This document shows positions 33,512 through 42,280 of a stretch of 64,000 nucleotides of DNA, piece after piece. Both the position numbers and the translations under genes were made by a program. Position 1 is the first letter of the stretch. Each line of letters opens with the position of its first letter. Below the pieces are notes generated by a model. The model was given only the letters and a program-made list of their open reading frames with translations. It was not told the origin of the DNA and did no database searches. Source of the stretch: DASRDB01 sp035652815 (lineage in GTDB: Bacteria; Chloroflexota; Ktedonobacteria; Ktedonobacterales; Ktedonobacteraceae); assembly GCA_035652815.1 (NCBI GenBank), contig DASRDB010000019.1, forward strand, positions 372,001-436,000, written 5' to 3'.

Positions 33512-34457
33512 CCGGTTCATCCAGCGTATCGGTGCGCTCGTGCAGCACAATGGCCGCTCCGCATGCGTAATCGGGATGAATCCATAAAACCGGATGTTGC
33601 CCCTCGACATATGAATAAGTGACGCCATGCTCATCCAGGTAATGTTTCGCCTCGTCCAGGCTTTTCACCACCAGCGTCATGCGGCACAGGCTCTCGCCAA
33701 ATTGCTCCAGGTATTTGCTGAGCGCGCCCGCCTCCGGCAGGTGTTCCATACCTACCTCTCGATTGTCCTCGACGGCAAGCGGCACCGGCATTGCCAGTTC
33801 AAAGCACTGCCCGCTTTCACCCAGTGAGAAAGAAACGAGCATAGCATCCCAGCCATCGGCCTCGCCTGTAAACGTAGCGCTCGGTTCTAAGCCATAGATA
33901 TGAGAAAAACGTTGCGCTGCCTCCTCCAGATCAGCAACCGCTATAGTTGTGCTGCGCACGCTGATCGCGCCAAGTGGATGCCCGGGCGGTGTTTGCCAGC
34001 CCGCCAGTCGGAAGCGCCGCTCTTTGCCTGTGCTATCATGCTGGATGAGAAACGGGTAATGCTGTGTCAAATCCGGTCGCTCGACATCGACTCGTGACCA
34101 GCCCCGGTTGCGTCCGTCTCCGGCGCGCAGTTCCCCCGCGTTTGGCCCAATAACCGCAATGCCGCGCTGGCGCATAGCCTCCGCGTCTGCCTGTATATCA
34201 TCTGAACCAAGTACGAAGTTTAAATATCCTTGCCCTTTGGCCAGTCGTTCGCGCATGCTTTGTTGCGCCTCATCTGGCGCTCGCATGGCGATTAATTCCA
34301 GGTAGGTATCGCCGATCACGATAATGCGGTTGGCGGTTCCTCCACTGGGATGAATGCCGCCTCCACTTACCTGCAAGCCTGGCTTTTCGCTGAATTGCTT
34401 TGCCGCTTCGTCGAGGTTATGCACGCCGATGATGATGTGATCGATGCCTATCAGCAT
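33477..34457 (-). CDS. VOC-superfamily (glyoxalase-like) protein
   Basis: 326 residues from the ATG at 34457 (GGGAG 8 bases upstream; the ATG at 34490 has no site). Two vicinal-oxygen-chelate modules are visible: IGIDHIIIGVHNLDEAAKQF at the N-terminus and SVRSTTIAVADLEEAAQRF at about 170, with TYLELIAM as the metal-side Glu strand. Such proteins are dioxygenases, glyoxalases or antibiotic-binding proteins; this resembles the Glyoxalase-like group of unknown substrate. Its 3' end runs 35 bases into the convergent HD gene. Confidence 0.78.
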   Translation of the reverse strand: MLIGIDHIIIGVHNLDEAAKQFSEKPGLQVSGGGIHPSGGTANRIIVIGDTYLELIAMRAPDEAQQSMRERLAKGQGYLNFVLGSDDIQADAEAMRQRGIAVIGPNAGELRAGDGRNRGWSRVDVERPDLTQHYPFLIQHDSTGKERRFRLAGWQTPPGHPLGAISVRSTTIAVADLEEAAQRFSHIYGLEPSATFTGEADGWDAMLVSFSLGESGQCFELAMPVPLAVEDNREVGMEHLPEAGALSKYLEQFGESLCRMTLVVKSLDEAKHYLDEHGVTYSYVEGQHPVLWIHPDYACGAAIVLHERTDTLDEPAILQPGSVTST

Positions 34458-34497
34458 AGTTTTCGCTCCCTTTTTCGCACATTCTATCACTAAAGAA

Positions 34498-34531
34498 AGA
34501 ACTGGCAGGGTAGCGCTACCCTGCCAGTTCT
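34498..34531 (-). terminator. Perfect 34-bp palindrome, likely secDF terminator
   Basis: Arms of 17 bp each (34498-34514 and 34515-34531) with no unpaired loop in the sequence, 16 bases after the secF stop; followed on the minus strand by TTTCTTTAGTG. It may also work as a bidirectional block between secF and the VOC gene. Confidence 0.65.
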
Positions 34532-34546
34532 GAGAAGAACTTTGCG

Positions 34547-36004
34547 TTAACCACGTGTGCGAGCAAGTTCCCTCGCCTCTCGTTTGGTCAGCTCCGGTTC
34601 GCGTCTGAAGCGCTTGAGACCGAGTTCACCACGCTCCCAGATGACCAGCAACATACTGGCGTTGAAGATCGAGGAGTAGGTTCCGCTGAAGATGCCGACC
34701 AGCAGTGCCAGCGTGAACGTGCGAATGGTCGTGCCGCCGAAGAGCGTCAGCGCGCTCAGCGTAAAGAGTACGGTCAGCGAGGTATTCAGCGAACGCGCCA
34801 TCGTCTGGACAAGGCTCGCATTAACCACCTGCTCGAATGTTTCCGAGGTGCGCCGCGCCATGTTCTCGCGAATGCGGTCGAATACCACAATCGTATCATG
34901 GACGGAGAAACCGCAGACAGTCAGCAGCGCCGTAATGAACAGGGCATCAATCTGTACATGTGCCAGCCAACCCAGGATCGAGAAGACGCCCAGCACTACC
35001 AGCACGTCATGCAACAGGGCGATGATAGCGCAGGCTCCATAACGCCAGGGCCTGGGTATCTTGCGGAAGGCGAACCAGATGTAGAGCAGGATGAAGACCG
35101 AGGCAGCGATCACTGCCAGGACAGCATTGCGGGTGGTTTCCGCAGCCACCGCGCCGGATACTGTCGCGTTGTCCAGCACGTAGATGTAGTTGCCCTGGTT
35201 CGCCAATGCGCTTTTCAGCTTGTCAAGTGTAGTGGTATCAATAACCGAGAGCGTCAGCAGCGTAACCGTTTGCGTGGTTTTTCCCTGGTAGACGGCGACC
35301 ACGCTGACCGGATTGTTGGATGGGTTAGAGGCAGCTGATGTCGGTGTTGGCGAGACCGAGATGACCGGCGTCGATTTACCGGTTGGCGTACTGGTTGCCG
35401 TTGGCGAAGGCTTTGGGGTCGGAGTAGCCTTCGCTGTACCAGTTGGGGTCGGGCTGGCCGTGGGCGTTGGTGCAGACGTGGGTGGGCCTTTACTCGGATC
35501 TGAAGTATCCGGCAAACCTTGCAACGCTTTATTGACCGCATCGGTTGTTGGCGGCGTGCCTGATTGGATGGCGATAGTGGCAACAGTAACAGTAGGCTGT
35601 GCCTGGCCTTTAACAGGATTGAGGGTCAAATCATCGAAGATGACATTCGCTGTGAATGTGCTTTTCGGATTGGCCTGCCCCAACTTCTGTATGCGTGATT
35701 TGATCTCGTTTTGTACATTGGTATCAATGCGTCGATTCAGACGCACCCAGATGGTTTGATTGCCTGCGACGGCAACGTTATTGCCCAGCACAATTTGCTC
35801 CGAAGAGAAATTGAACGATTTAAGCGCGTTTCGTACATCCGTAATCGTGGCAAACTGATGCTGTGGGCGAAATTCCAGATTGGTGCCGCTGGCAAAGTCA
35901 ATGCCAACGTTCAACCCCTTGAAAATCAAGGAAAGTGTTCCTGGTATGATGACGATGAGCGAGATAATCAGGAACAGGTAACGTTTTCCTACAAGATTAA
36001 ACAC
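34547..36004 (-). CDS. secF: Protein translocase subunit SecF with P/T-rich insertion
   Basis: 485 residues, longer than the usual about 300. SecF signature GIDFASGTNLEF after the first membrane helix, and the multi-helix block with LLHDVLVVLGVFSILGW and FDRIRENM at the C-terminal half. SecF with SecD pulls translocating proteins out of the Sec channel using the proton gradient. The extra length is a Pro/Thr/Ser-rich stretch (residues about 170-231, 35312-35497) in the extracytoplasmic domain, with TPTP repeats like those used as linkers in other surface proteins of this window. It follows secD by 18 bases and is followed by a palindromic terminator. Confidence 0.93.
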   Translation of the reverse strand: MFNLVGKRYLFLIISLIVIIPGTLSLIFKGLNVGIDFASGTNLEFRPQHQFATITDVRNALKSFNFSSEQIVLGNNVAVAGNQTIWVRLNRRIDTNVQNEIKSRIQKLGQANPKSTFTANVIFDDLTLNPVKGQAQPTVTVATIAIQSGTPPTTDAVNKALQGLPDTSDPSKGPPTSAPTPTASPTPTGTAKATPTPKPSPTATSTPTGKSTPVISVSPTPTSAASNPSNNPVSVVAVYQGKTTQTVTLLTLSVIDTTTLDKLKSALANQGNYIYVLDNATVSGAVAAETTRNAVLAVIAASVFILLYIWFAFRKIPRPWRYGACAIIALLHDVLVVLGVFSILGWLAHVQIDALFITALLTVCGFSVHDTIVVFDRIRENMARRTSETFEQVVNASLVQTMARSLNTSLTVLFTLSALTLFGGTTIRTFTLALLVGIFSGTYSSIFNASMLLVIWERGELGLKRFRREPELTKREARELARTRG

Positions 36005-36022
36005 GGCATGCTCCTCTACTTC

Positions 36023-37405
36023 CTAACTTAAATTGCTGTTTCGCCGCGCCAGGGATGCCGTGGCAATCGAGCCAGGAGGAAGCCCAAACAGTGCGGGATG
36101 ACTGACTACACCTGTCGGTACCAGCAGGTTCAGGAAGGTGCGGGTGACAACGACGGCAGTGAACATACTGATCAAAACGCCGAGGAAAAGCGTGGTGGCA
36201 AAGCCGACAATGATGCTCGCGCCAAAGTTGGTGCCGAAAGCGTACAGCACCGCACAGGTAATCAGCGTCGAAATGTTCGAGTCGCGTATAGAGGGCCAGG
36301 CGCGTTTCCAACCAATGTCAATCGCCGAGTTGAGCAATCTCCCTGCTCGTAACTCTTCTTTCACTCGTTCGAATATGAGGACATTGGCGTCAACGGCCAT
36401 ACCAATCGAAAGAACGAAACCCGCGATACCTGCCAGCGAAAGGACAACACCTATCAGCTTGAAGATCGCGAAGGTCATCGCGGTGTACAGGAGTAGCGCG
36501 ATATCTGCGAGCAGACCGGGCAGGCGATAATACAGGAGCATAAACGCCATCACGATGCCCAGGCCAATTATTGCCGCAATTAAGCTTTTCTGAATCGAGT
36601 CCTGTCCGAGTGTCGCGCCAATCGTCTCTGTGCTGGCGATTTTGAGCGCAATCGGCAGCGAACCATATTTCAGCACCGTCACAATTTGCTGCGCCTGATC
36701 GGTTGTGAATTGTCCCTGGATGACACCAGGGCCATTGATGGCGCTGTTAATGACCGCCGATTGAATGACGATTCCATCAAGTGTGATGGTCATATAATTT
36801 CCGACGTTCTTGGACGTGAAATCAGCGAATCGTCCTATGGCCGCCCCCTTCATTTCGAAGTTGATCTCAGGGCGACCTGCCTGATCCTGGCCGACGTAAA
36901 TCTGGCTCGGGTCGAGATCGGCACCGGTAAACCAGGGCTTATTTCCCGGATTGTATTGTGTAAACTGTCTCGGGTCAAATTGGGAGTTCAGCGTTACCGC
37001 TTGTGAACCGGTATTCCAGAATTCCAGTTTGCCGGTTTGCAGCAGCGTATGAATGGCCTCTGTCTGGTTGCCACTGAAGCCAGGCAACTCAACCAGGATA
37101 GCAGGCTGACCGTTGCTGGTCTGTATACGCACGTTTGCTTCGTTTACACCCAGTCCGCCGCTCACGCGCGTCTCGATAGTATCGCGCACGGCTGGCATTT
37201 CGTCGTTTAATGTTTGTTGATCGTAGTTTCCTGCTGGCGTAAGCAATACGCGCACCCCACCCTGGAGGTCGAGACCCAGATGTATTTGCAGTGAGTCATT
37301 GATACCAAAAATGTGGATGCCCGGCGTGTTCGGCAGGTCGGCATAGACTGCCCCAGCCGCCAGTAGTAAAATAAAAAGGAGGAGTGATAATGTTCCTCGA
37401 CGCAT
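36023..37405 (-). CDS. secD: Protein translocase subunit SecD
   Basis: 460 residues. N-terminal membrane helix, then LGLDLQGGVRVLLTP (the SecD LDLxGG motif), a large extracytoplasmic domain with VELPGFSG, and a C-terminal block of five helices including LAGIAGFVLSIGMAVDANVLIFER. It forms the SecDF complex with the next gene and belongs to the same operon. Region upstream (37406-37879) separates it from the divergent ABC gene. Confidence 0.95.
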   Translation of the reverse strand: MRRGTLSLLLFILLLAAGAVYADLPNTPGIHIFGINDSLQIHLGLDLQGGVRVLLTPAGNYDQQTLNDEMPAVRDTIETRVSGGLGVNEANVRIQTSNGQPAILVELPGFSGNQTEAIHTLLQTGKLEFWNTGSQAVTLNSQFDPRQFTQYNPGNKPWFTGADLDPSQIYVGQDQAGRPEINFEMKGAAIGRFADFTSKNVGNYMTITLDGIVIQSAVINSAINGPGVIQGQFTTDQAQQIVTVLKYGSLPIALKIASTETIGATLGQDSIQKSLIAAIIGLGIVMAFMLLYYRLPGLLADIALLLYTAMTFAIFKLIGVVLSLAGIAGFVLSIGMAVDANVLIFERVKEELRAGRLLNSAIDIGWKRAWPSIRDSNISTLITCAVLYAFGTNFGASIIVGFATTLFLGVLISMFTAVVVTRTFLNLLVPTGVVSHPALFGLPPGSIATASLARRNSNLS

Positions 37406-37879
37406 ACGCTTAATATACCCTCGCTTTATCTATTGAATGACAATAGCTTGCTTCTGAAACAGGCCTATCCCCTGAAATTCTTATGCAGTATAGCATAGTT
37501 GCCTCTTCTTGCATATCCCATTTCTTGTATTTCCTCGCGCTCCTTTCGTTGAATATGCTATGCTTAGAATAAGGAATGCTCAAAATGTGATGGTTGTTCC
37601 GCTTGCGTGGTACTGGTACCATCTAGAAAATAAACCTTCCTGCCGCGATCATATGCCCTCGATGTTTTGCTGGGCGTCTTTTTCTTGAACAGAGAGAAAA
37701 TGGGCGGCGAATATGTTGACAAAACTCACCTGTTGCCTTAATATTTCAAAAGGTGTTGAAATGTTGAAAAATATTGCTACATTTGACTGTAACCAACGTC
37801 TATATAATGCGTAATGTTTCACGGATAGGTTGTGCTTTTTTCACTAACACAGACTCTTCAATAAGGAGATAGAGAAGGA
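37406..37879. other. Divergent intergenic region, 474 bp
   Basis: Between secD (minus) and the first ABC ATPase gene (plus). AT-richer than the genes. A TTGACT (37783-37788) and TATAAT (37803-37808) pair on the plus strand is spaced only 14 bases, so a promoter there is doubtful. AATAAGGAG precedes the ABC gene. A minus-strand frame of 70 codons (37410-37622) has no homology I can see and is not called. Confidence 0.5.
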
Positions 37880-38671
37880 ATGGAAGAAAAGGTACGCGAG
37901 AAAAATCTAGAAACTACTGAAGTTAGTAGTGAAACAACACAAGAAGCTACTTCCGAACCCCAGGCCAATGGCCGTGTGGTGATGGATGTGCGCAATATTA
38001 CGAAAAGCCTGCCGCTGGGCCGGGAGCGTATCGATATCCTCAAAGGGATCAGCTTTGAGATTCATGGTGGCGAGTTTGTAGCCATTGTCGGCCCGTCTGG
38101 CTCGGGCAAGAGTACCTTGCTCGGCATCATTGCCGGACTGGACAATCCTACGACCGGCCAGGTGCTGATCGATGGCGTAGACATTACGAAGATGTCGGAG
38201 GGGAAGTTGGCGGCGGTGCGCAATACCAAAATTGGCATGGTGTTCCAGGCCTTTAACCTGATCCCGACGCTTACGGCGCAAGAAAACGTAGAAGTGCCGC
38301 TCTACGTGGGCAAGCACCCTGGTTCGCCCTCGGCGCGAGCCAAAGAACTGCTCGAACTGGTGGGCCTCTCACACCGCTTGAACCACCGTCCGACACAGCT
38401 TTCGGGAGGCGAGCAGCAGCGTGTAGCGATAGCGCGGGCGCTGGCGACTGACCCGGCGTTTGTGATTATGGACGAGCCGACTGGCAACCTGGATGCGCGC
38501 AACGGCGAAAATGTTCTCAAGCTCGTTTCCTATCTGCGCGACCAGACGGGCAAAACCTTCATCATTGCGACCCATGATCCCGTTGTCGCTTCACACGCTG
38601 ATCGCGCGATTCGCATTGTGGATGGCAAGATTGCGTCGATTGATGCCACTGGCGGGAGAATCACGCAATGA
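37880..38671 (+). CDS. ABC exporter ATPase, MacB/LolD type (module 1)
   Basis: 263 residues. Walker A GPSGSGKST, Q-loop MVFQAFNLIP, signature LSGGEQQRVAIARALA, Walker B FVIMDEPTGNLDARN and H-loop IIATHDP, all intact. This is the LolD/MacB/FtsE-like class that energises FtsX-type permeases in export, lipoprotein release or drug and peptide resistance. ATGA overlap with the permease gene (38668) gives translational coupling. It is nearly the same protein as 46670-47419: about 17 differences in 225 aligned residues by eye, apart from the N-terminus. The first 35 residues are Glu/Thr-rich. Confidence 0.95.
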   Translation: MEEKVREKNLETTEVSSETTQEATSEPQANGRVVMDVRNITKSLPLGRERIDILKGISFEIHGGEFVAIVGPSGSGKSTLLGIIAGLDNPTTGQVLIDGVDITKMSEGKLAAVRNTKIGMVFQAFNLIPTLTAQENVEVPLYVGKHPGSPSARAKELLELVGLSHRLNHRPTQLSGGEQQRVAIARALATDPAFVIMDEPTGNLDARNGENVLKLVSYLRDQTGKTFIIATHDPVVASHADRAIRIVDGKIASIDATGGRITQ

Positions 38672-41412
38672 AAGCCTCGATGTACTTCAACTATACAACG
38701 CGCTCCTTGTTGCGTGGGGGCCAGCGTACTATCCTGGCTGTCTTTTGTGTAGCGGTTGGTGTCATGGCTATCGTTGCCCTGCAACTGGTTGGCCTGATGA
38801 TTAACAATGCTCTGACCGGCAACGTGCGGGACGCCAATGGCGGCGACATCGCCGTTTTTTCGCGTACCAGGCCGTTTACTCCCGCCGATCTCAGCTACTT
38901 TGACCAGCTCAAGCGCAACGGCACCATCACTAACTATACTGCTGCGGCCAGCGCCACCGGTTCGCTTAAGAACGCGGCCACCATCAATGATAGCTTCGAT
39001 ATCGCGGTAGTCGACCCCGCGACCTTTCCGGTGGTGACGCCGCCAACCTTTGTGACGCCCTCAAATGGCAGCATTTCAAGCCTGCTGAATGGTAACAAGG
39101 TCATCGTCGATACCACCTTCGCCGACCAGTTCAATAAAAAGGTGGGCGATAGCTTCGATGTGCATGCCGGTACGCGAGGCTCAGAACATCTCCTGCATGT
39201 CATCGTCGCGGGTATTGTCAGCGACTCAGGTGCGCTTTCGCAGTTCAACGGCATTATGCTCATCTCGCAGTCGTACTACAACTCTACGACTCCTGGAGCG
39301 CCTGTACTCTACGATACGCTCAATATCACCACTGCCGACCAGGCGCATACCGATCAGGCAGTGCGCGATATCAACGGAAAATTTCCGCTTGCCACCACGC
39401 AGACGGTGCAGGATGCCCTTAAATCACAACAGGCTCTGGTTGATAACCTGAAAAAATTCCTTGAAATCGCCGGTCTGCTCGCCCTGCTCATTGGTGGTGT
39501 CGGTATTGTCAACACCATGCAGGTGCTGCTCTCGCGCCGTCGTATCGAAATCGCCATGCTCAAGACAACCGGCTACCGGCGCTTTGATCTCTACCTGCTC
39601 TTTGGACTGGAAGCGGGCCTGTTAGGTCTGGTAGGCGGCGTAATCGGCGCGCTTGCGGCAACGGGAGTGAGCTTTCTAGTGCGCAACCTTGTGCAGCAGG
39701 CATTTGCTATTCGCATTCCTTTCCTGCTTGATCCGTTGACGATTGCGGGCGGTGTACTGATCGGTCTGGTGACGGCCTTAATTTTTGGCATCATGCCTAT
39801 CGTACAGGCCGCCAATATTCGTCCCTTGAATGTGATTCGTGAGCTGCCCGCCAACAGGACGGGGAGCGTTTTCCTGACCATTGGCCTGCTGGTCTTGCTC
39901 TCTGTGCTGTTCTGTATCCTCTCCGTCGTCATCCTGAACGATGTCTTCCTGGGGATCGGCGCGGTATACGGAGCTTTCATCTTCCTGCTCCTGCTCAGTC
40001 TCTTTTTCACGCTGGTGGTTTTCCTGGTGAGCGTGCTGCCGGTACCCGAGCGCTTCAACTTCAAGTACCTGTCGCTGCTCTTTGCCGGAATAGTCGTCTC
40101 GATCTTGCTGGCGCTTGTCCTGCCAACCTTTGGTTTCCTGTTGCTGGCGGTAACACTGATGGGCTTTGTGATTGTCGTGCTGCCGCGCCCCTGGAAAGCG
40201 AATACGCGCATCGCCCTGCGCAATCTTGGCCGGACTCGAGCGCGCACAACCACCACCCTGCTTGCGCTGTTCGTCGGCATCTTCACCATTGGTTTAATCC
40301 TCGTGTTGGGACAAAACCTGCGCGATGACATCAATAACACGCTGGCGAATAGCCTCAACTACAATATCATCACTATCGCCTCGAAGCAGGATGCCCAGGC
40401 TTTGCAGGCGAACGAGGCATCCATTCCCGGCCTCAGCAAGCATAACCAGACGGTTACTGCCAGGACTGTTCCTGCAGCCATCAACGGCCAGCCCATTGAG
40501 GATATCCTGAAGAATGTTCCTCCAGGTTTTTCGTTTAGCAGCCTCGGTCGCCAGGGCGTCTTGACTTTCTTGAGCGGTATGGAAGGCTATGATGTTGCCC
40601 ACAACCAGGTCCCCGATACCTCGAATCTTTCGATTACCGAGGGCCGCAACCTTAACGCCAGTGATGCCGGAACCAACGATGTGTTGATTTCCTGGGAGCT
40701 TGTTCACCTGGAGCCGCTTAAGGGCAAGATCGGGGTTGGCAGCACCATCACCCTGGCGAGCGTCGATGGTAAGCTCAACACCACCGTGAATGTGGTAGGT
40801 GTGTATCGCACTACTGGCTTTAGCGGATCATTCGAGCCGATTTTAGGCGTAACGAACACCGTACAGAGTCTGACTCCTCCCGGTCAGGAGCAGCACATCT
40901 TTTATATGAAGATCGATAGCGCGCAGACGGGCAAGGCGTTGAATAAAATCAGCAGCATTGCTCCTGGCGCGTTCGTCTACAATCTTGCTAATATCGGCGA
41001 CTACATCGACCAGTACCTTAACTACATGCTGCTCACACTTGTCACCATTGCCGGTCTCTCGCTGCTGGCTGGCGTCATCATCATCGCGAACGCGGTAGCC
41101 CTGGCAATGCTCGAACGCAGGCGTGAAATGGGCATTCTCAAATCCGTCGGCTATACCAGCCGCACAGTGCTGAGCGAGGTATTGATCGAAAACGGTGTCA
41201 TCGGCGGCGTTGGCGCAACATTGGCTATGCTGCTCGTCGCTTTGGCAACTAACTTGTTAGGGAAGTATGTCTTCCACGCCAGCTTCGGCGTCAATCCCTG
41301 GGTCGTTCTCGCGCTTATCCTGGGGGCGGCGCTGCTTGCTATGTTGACTGCCGCGCTTGTTGCCTACGGCTCGGTACGTGTGCGCCCATTGGAAGTGCTG
41401 CGCTACGAGTAG
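38668..41412 (+). CDS. FtsX-type ABC permease, MacB-like, two FtsX domains (module 1)
   Basis: 914 residues. First helix at about 20-45 after LRGGQRTILAVFC, a large extracytoplasmic MacB-type domain (about 55-260), then two FtsX units (about 265-400 and 770-914) with a further helix group and a second large external domain between. Both FtsX units carry a cytoplasmic AMLKTTGYR/GILKSVGYT-type coupling loop. It works with the ATPase just upstream. The substrate is unknown; neighbours suggest a two-component-regulated envelope or antimicrobial-peptide exporter. A terminator follows. Confidence 0.92.
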   Translation: MKASMYFNYTTRSLLRGGQRTILAVFCVAVGVMAIVALQLVGLMINNALTGNVRDANGGDIAVFSRTRPFTPADLSYFDQLKRNGTITNYTAAASATGSLKNAATINDSFDIAVVDPATFPVVTPPTFVTPSNGSISSLLNGNKVIVDTTFADQFNKKVGDSFDVHAGTRGSEHLLHVIVAGIVSDSGALSQFNGIMLISQSYYNSTTPGAPVLYDTLNITTADQAHTDQAVRDINGKFPLATTQTVQDALKSQQALVDNLKKFLEIAGLLALLIGGVGIVNTMQVLLSRRRIEIAMLKTTGYRRFDLYLLFGLEAGLLGLVGGVIGALAATGVSFLVRNLVQQAFAIRIPFLLDPLTIAGGVLIGLVTALIFGIMPIVQAANIRPLNVIRELPANRTGSVFLTIGLLVLLSVLFCILSVVILNDVFLGIGAVYGAFIFLLLLSLFFTLVVFLVSVLPVPERFNFKYLSLLFAGIVVSILLALVLPTFGFLLLAVTLMGFVIVVLPRPWKANTRIALRNLGRTRARTTTTLLALFVGIFTIGLILVLGQNLRDDINNTLANSLNYNIITIASKQDAQALQANEASIPGLSKHNQTVTARTVPAAINGQPIEDILKNVPPGFSFSSLGRQGVLTFLSGMEGYDVAHNQVPDTSNLSITEGRNLNASDAGTNDVLISWELVHLEPLKGKIGVGSTITLASVDGKLNTTVNVVGVYRTTGFSGSFEPILGVTNTVQSLTPPGQEQHIFYMKIDSAQTGKALNKISSIAPGAFVYNLANIGDYIDQYLNYMLLTLVTIAGLSLLAGVIIIANAVALAMLERRREMGILKSVGYTSRTVLSEVLIENGVIGGVGATLAMLLVALATNLLGKYVFHASFGVNPWVVLALILGAALLAMLTAALVAYGSVRVRPLEVLRYE

Positions 41413-41437
41413 CCGCCGCTTTTCCAATGAGTACAAG

Positions 41438-41471
41438 GGCCTGGATATCATCTACATATCCAGGCCGCTTT
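41438..41471 (+). terminator. Terminator of ABC module 1
   Basis: Stem GGCCTGGATAT/ATATCCAGGCC (41438-41448, 41456-41466) followed by GCTTTT, 25 bases after the permease stop. Confidence 0.8.
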
Positions 41472-41534
41472 TCTGGATGCATGTCAATTTTTGAAGTTAT
41501 TATAGGGGACAGGAAGCTACCTGTATAAAAGACT

Positions 41535-41611
41535 CTGGAAGCCACCCGCAGGGGGATGGCTCTACATGCCGTTGCATATGGTAGAGCCATCCCCCTGCGG
41601 GTGGCTTCCAG
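41535..41611. repeat. Family 2 nested palindrome, copy 1
   Basis: Perfect 31-bp arms (41535-41565 and 41581-41611) with a 15-base loop, in the convergent gap just beyond the response-regulator stop. Each arm has an inner hairpin tendency (AGCCATCC...GGGTGGCT). Confidence 0.9.
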
Positions 41612-41620
41612 GGTTTCGAT

Positions 41621-42280
41621 TCACGGGTCGTGCCTTGTCACCAACCCCTGTTGCCATGCGTATACCGCCGCCTGCGTGCGATCCAGCATGTGCAACTTGC
41701 TCAGGATGTTGCTGACGTGCCCCTTGACCGTCTTTTCGCTGATGACCAGCTTCTGCGCGATCTCGGCGTTGGAAAGCCCATCTGCGATCAGGCGCAGTAC
41801 TTCCAGTTCACGGTCGCTGAGGTCTGTGAAGAGGTTGGGCGTGTCTCGTCGCGCTCCTCGAAGCTCCTGTACCACGCGCGAGGCGACACGCGGGTGCAGC
41901 ACCGACTCGCCCCTGGCCGCCCTGCGCACAATATCGGCGAGTTCATCCGGCCCGACATCCTTCAGGACGTAGGAGAGCGCCCCTGCGCGCAGCGCGGGAA
42001 AAATATATTCGTCTTCATGATACGAGGTTAGCACGATGATCTGCGAGTGCGGGCTGACCTGCTTCACCTGCCGTGTTGCCTCGACTCCGCCAATCCCTGG
42101 CATCACAAGGTCCATTAACACCACATCCGGCGCGAGTTCTTTAGCCATGCGCACAGCCGCCTCGCCCGAATCCGCTTCCCCTATCACCGTCAGGTCCGGT
42201 TGCAGTTCTAAAAAGGTGCGTATGCCCTGTCTGACCAGCGCGTGGTCGTCAGCAAGTAATACCGAAATGGTCTCACTCAT
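41621..42280 (-). CDS. NarL/FixJ-family response regulator
   Basis: 219 residues. Receiver domain with the acidic pair D11/D12, phospho-acceptor D57 (VVLMDLVMPG) and the Lys in VLKDVGPDE, then a LuxR-type helix-turn-helix (LSDRELEVLRLIADGLSNAEIAQ). Its start overlaps the stop of the kinase gene by 3 bases (ATGA). It probably controls one or both flanking ABC export modules, judging by position only. Confidence 0.94.
   Translation of the reverse strand: MSETISVLLADDHALVRQGIRTFLELQPDLTVIGEADSGEAAVRMAKELAPDVVLMDLVMPGIGGVEATRQVKQVSPHSQIIVLTSYHEDEYIFPALRAGALSYVLKDVGPDELADIVRRAARGESVLHPRVASRVVQELRGARRDTPNLFTDLSDRELEVLRLIADGLSNAEIAQKLVISEKTVKGHVSNILSKLHMLDRTQAAVYAWQQGLVTRHDP

Noticed and set aside
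37783..37808. TTGACT and TATAAT as a promoter for ABC module 1
   Set aside because: The spacer is 14 bases, too short for a normal sigma-70-type promoter; kept only as a remark.
39591..40358. Long minus-strand frame (255 codons) opposite ABC permease 1
   Set aside because: Rich in Arg, Thr and Lys with no family pattern, and fully inside a clearly coding permease gene; it is a shadow frame.
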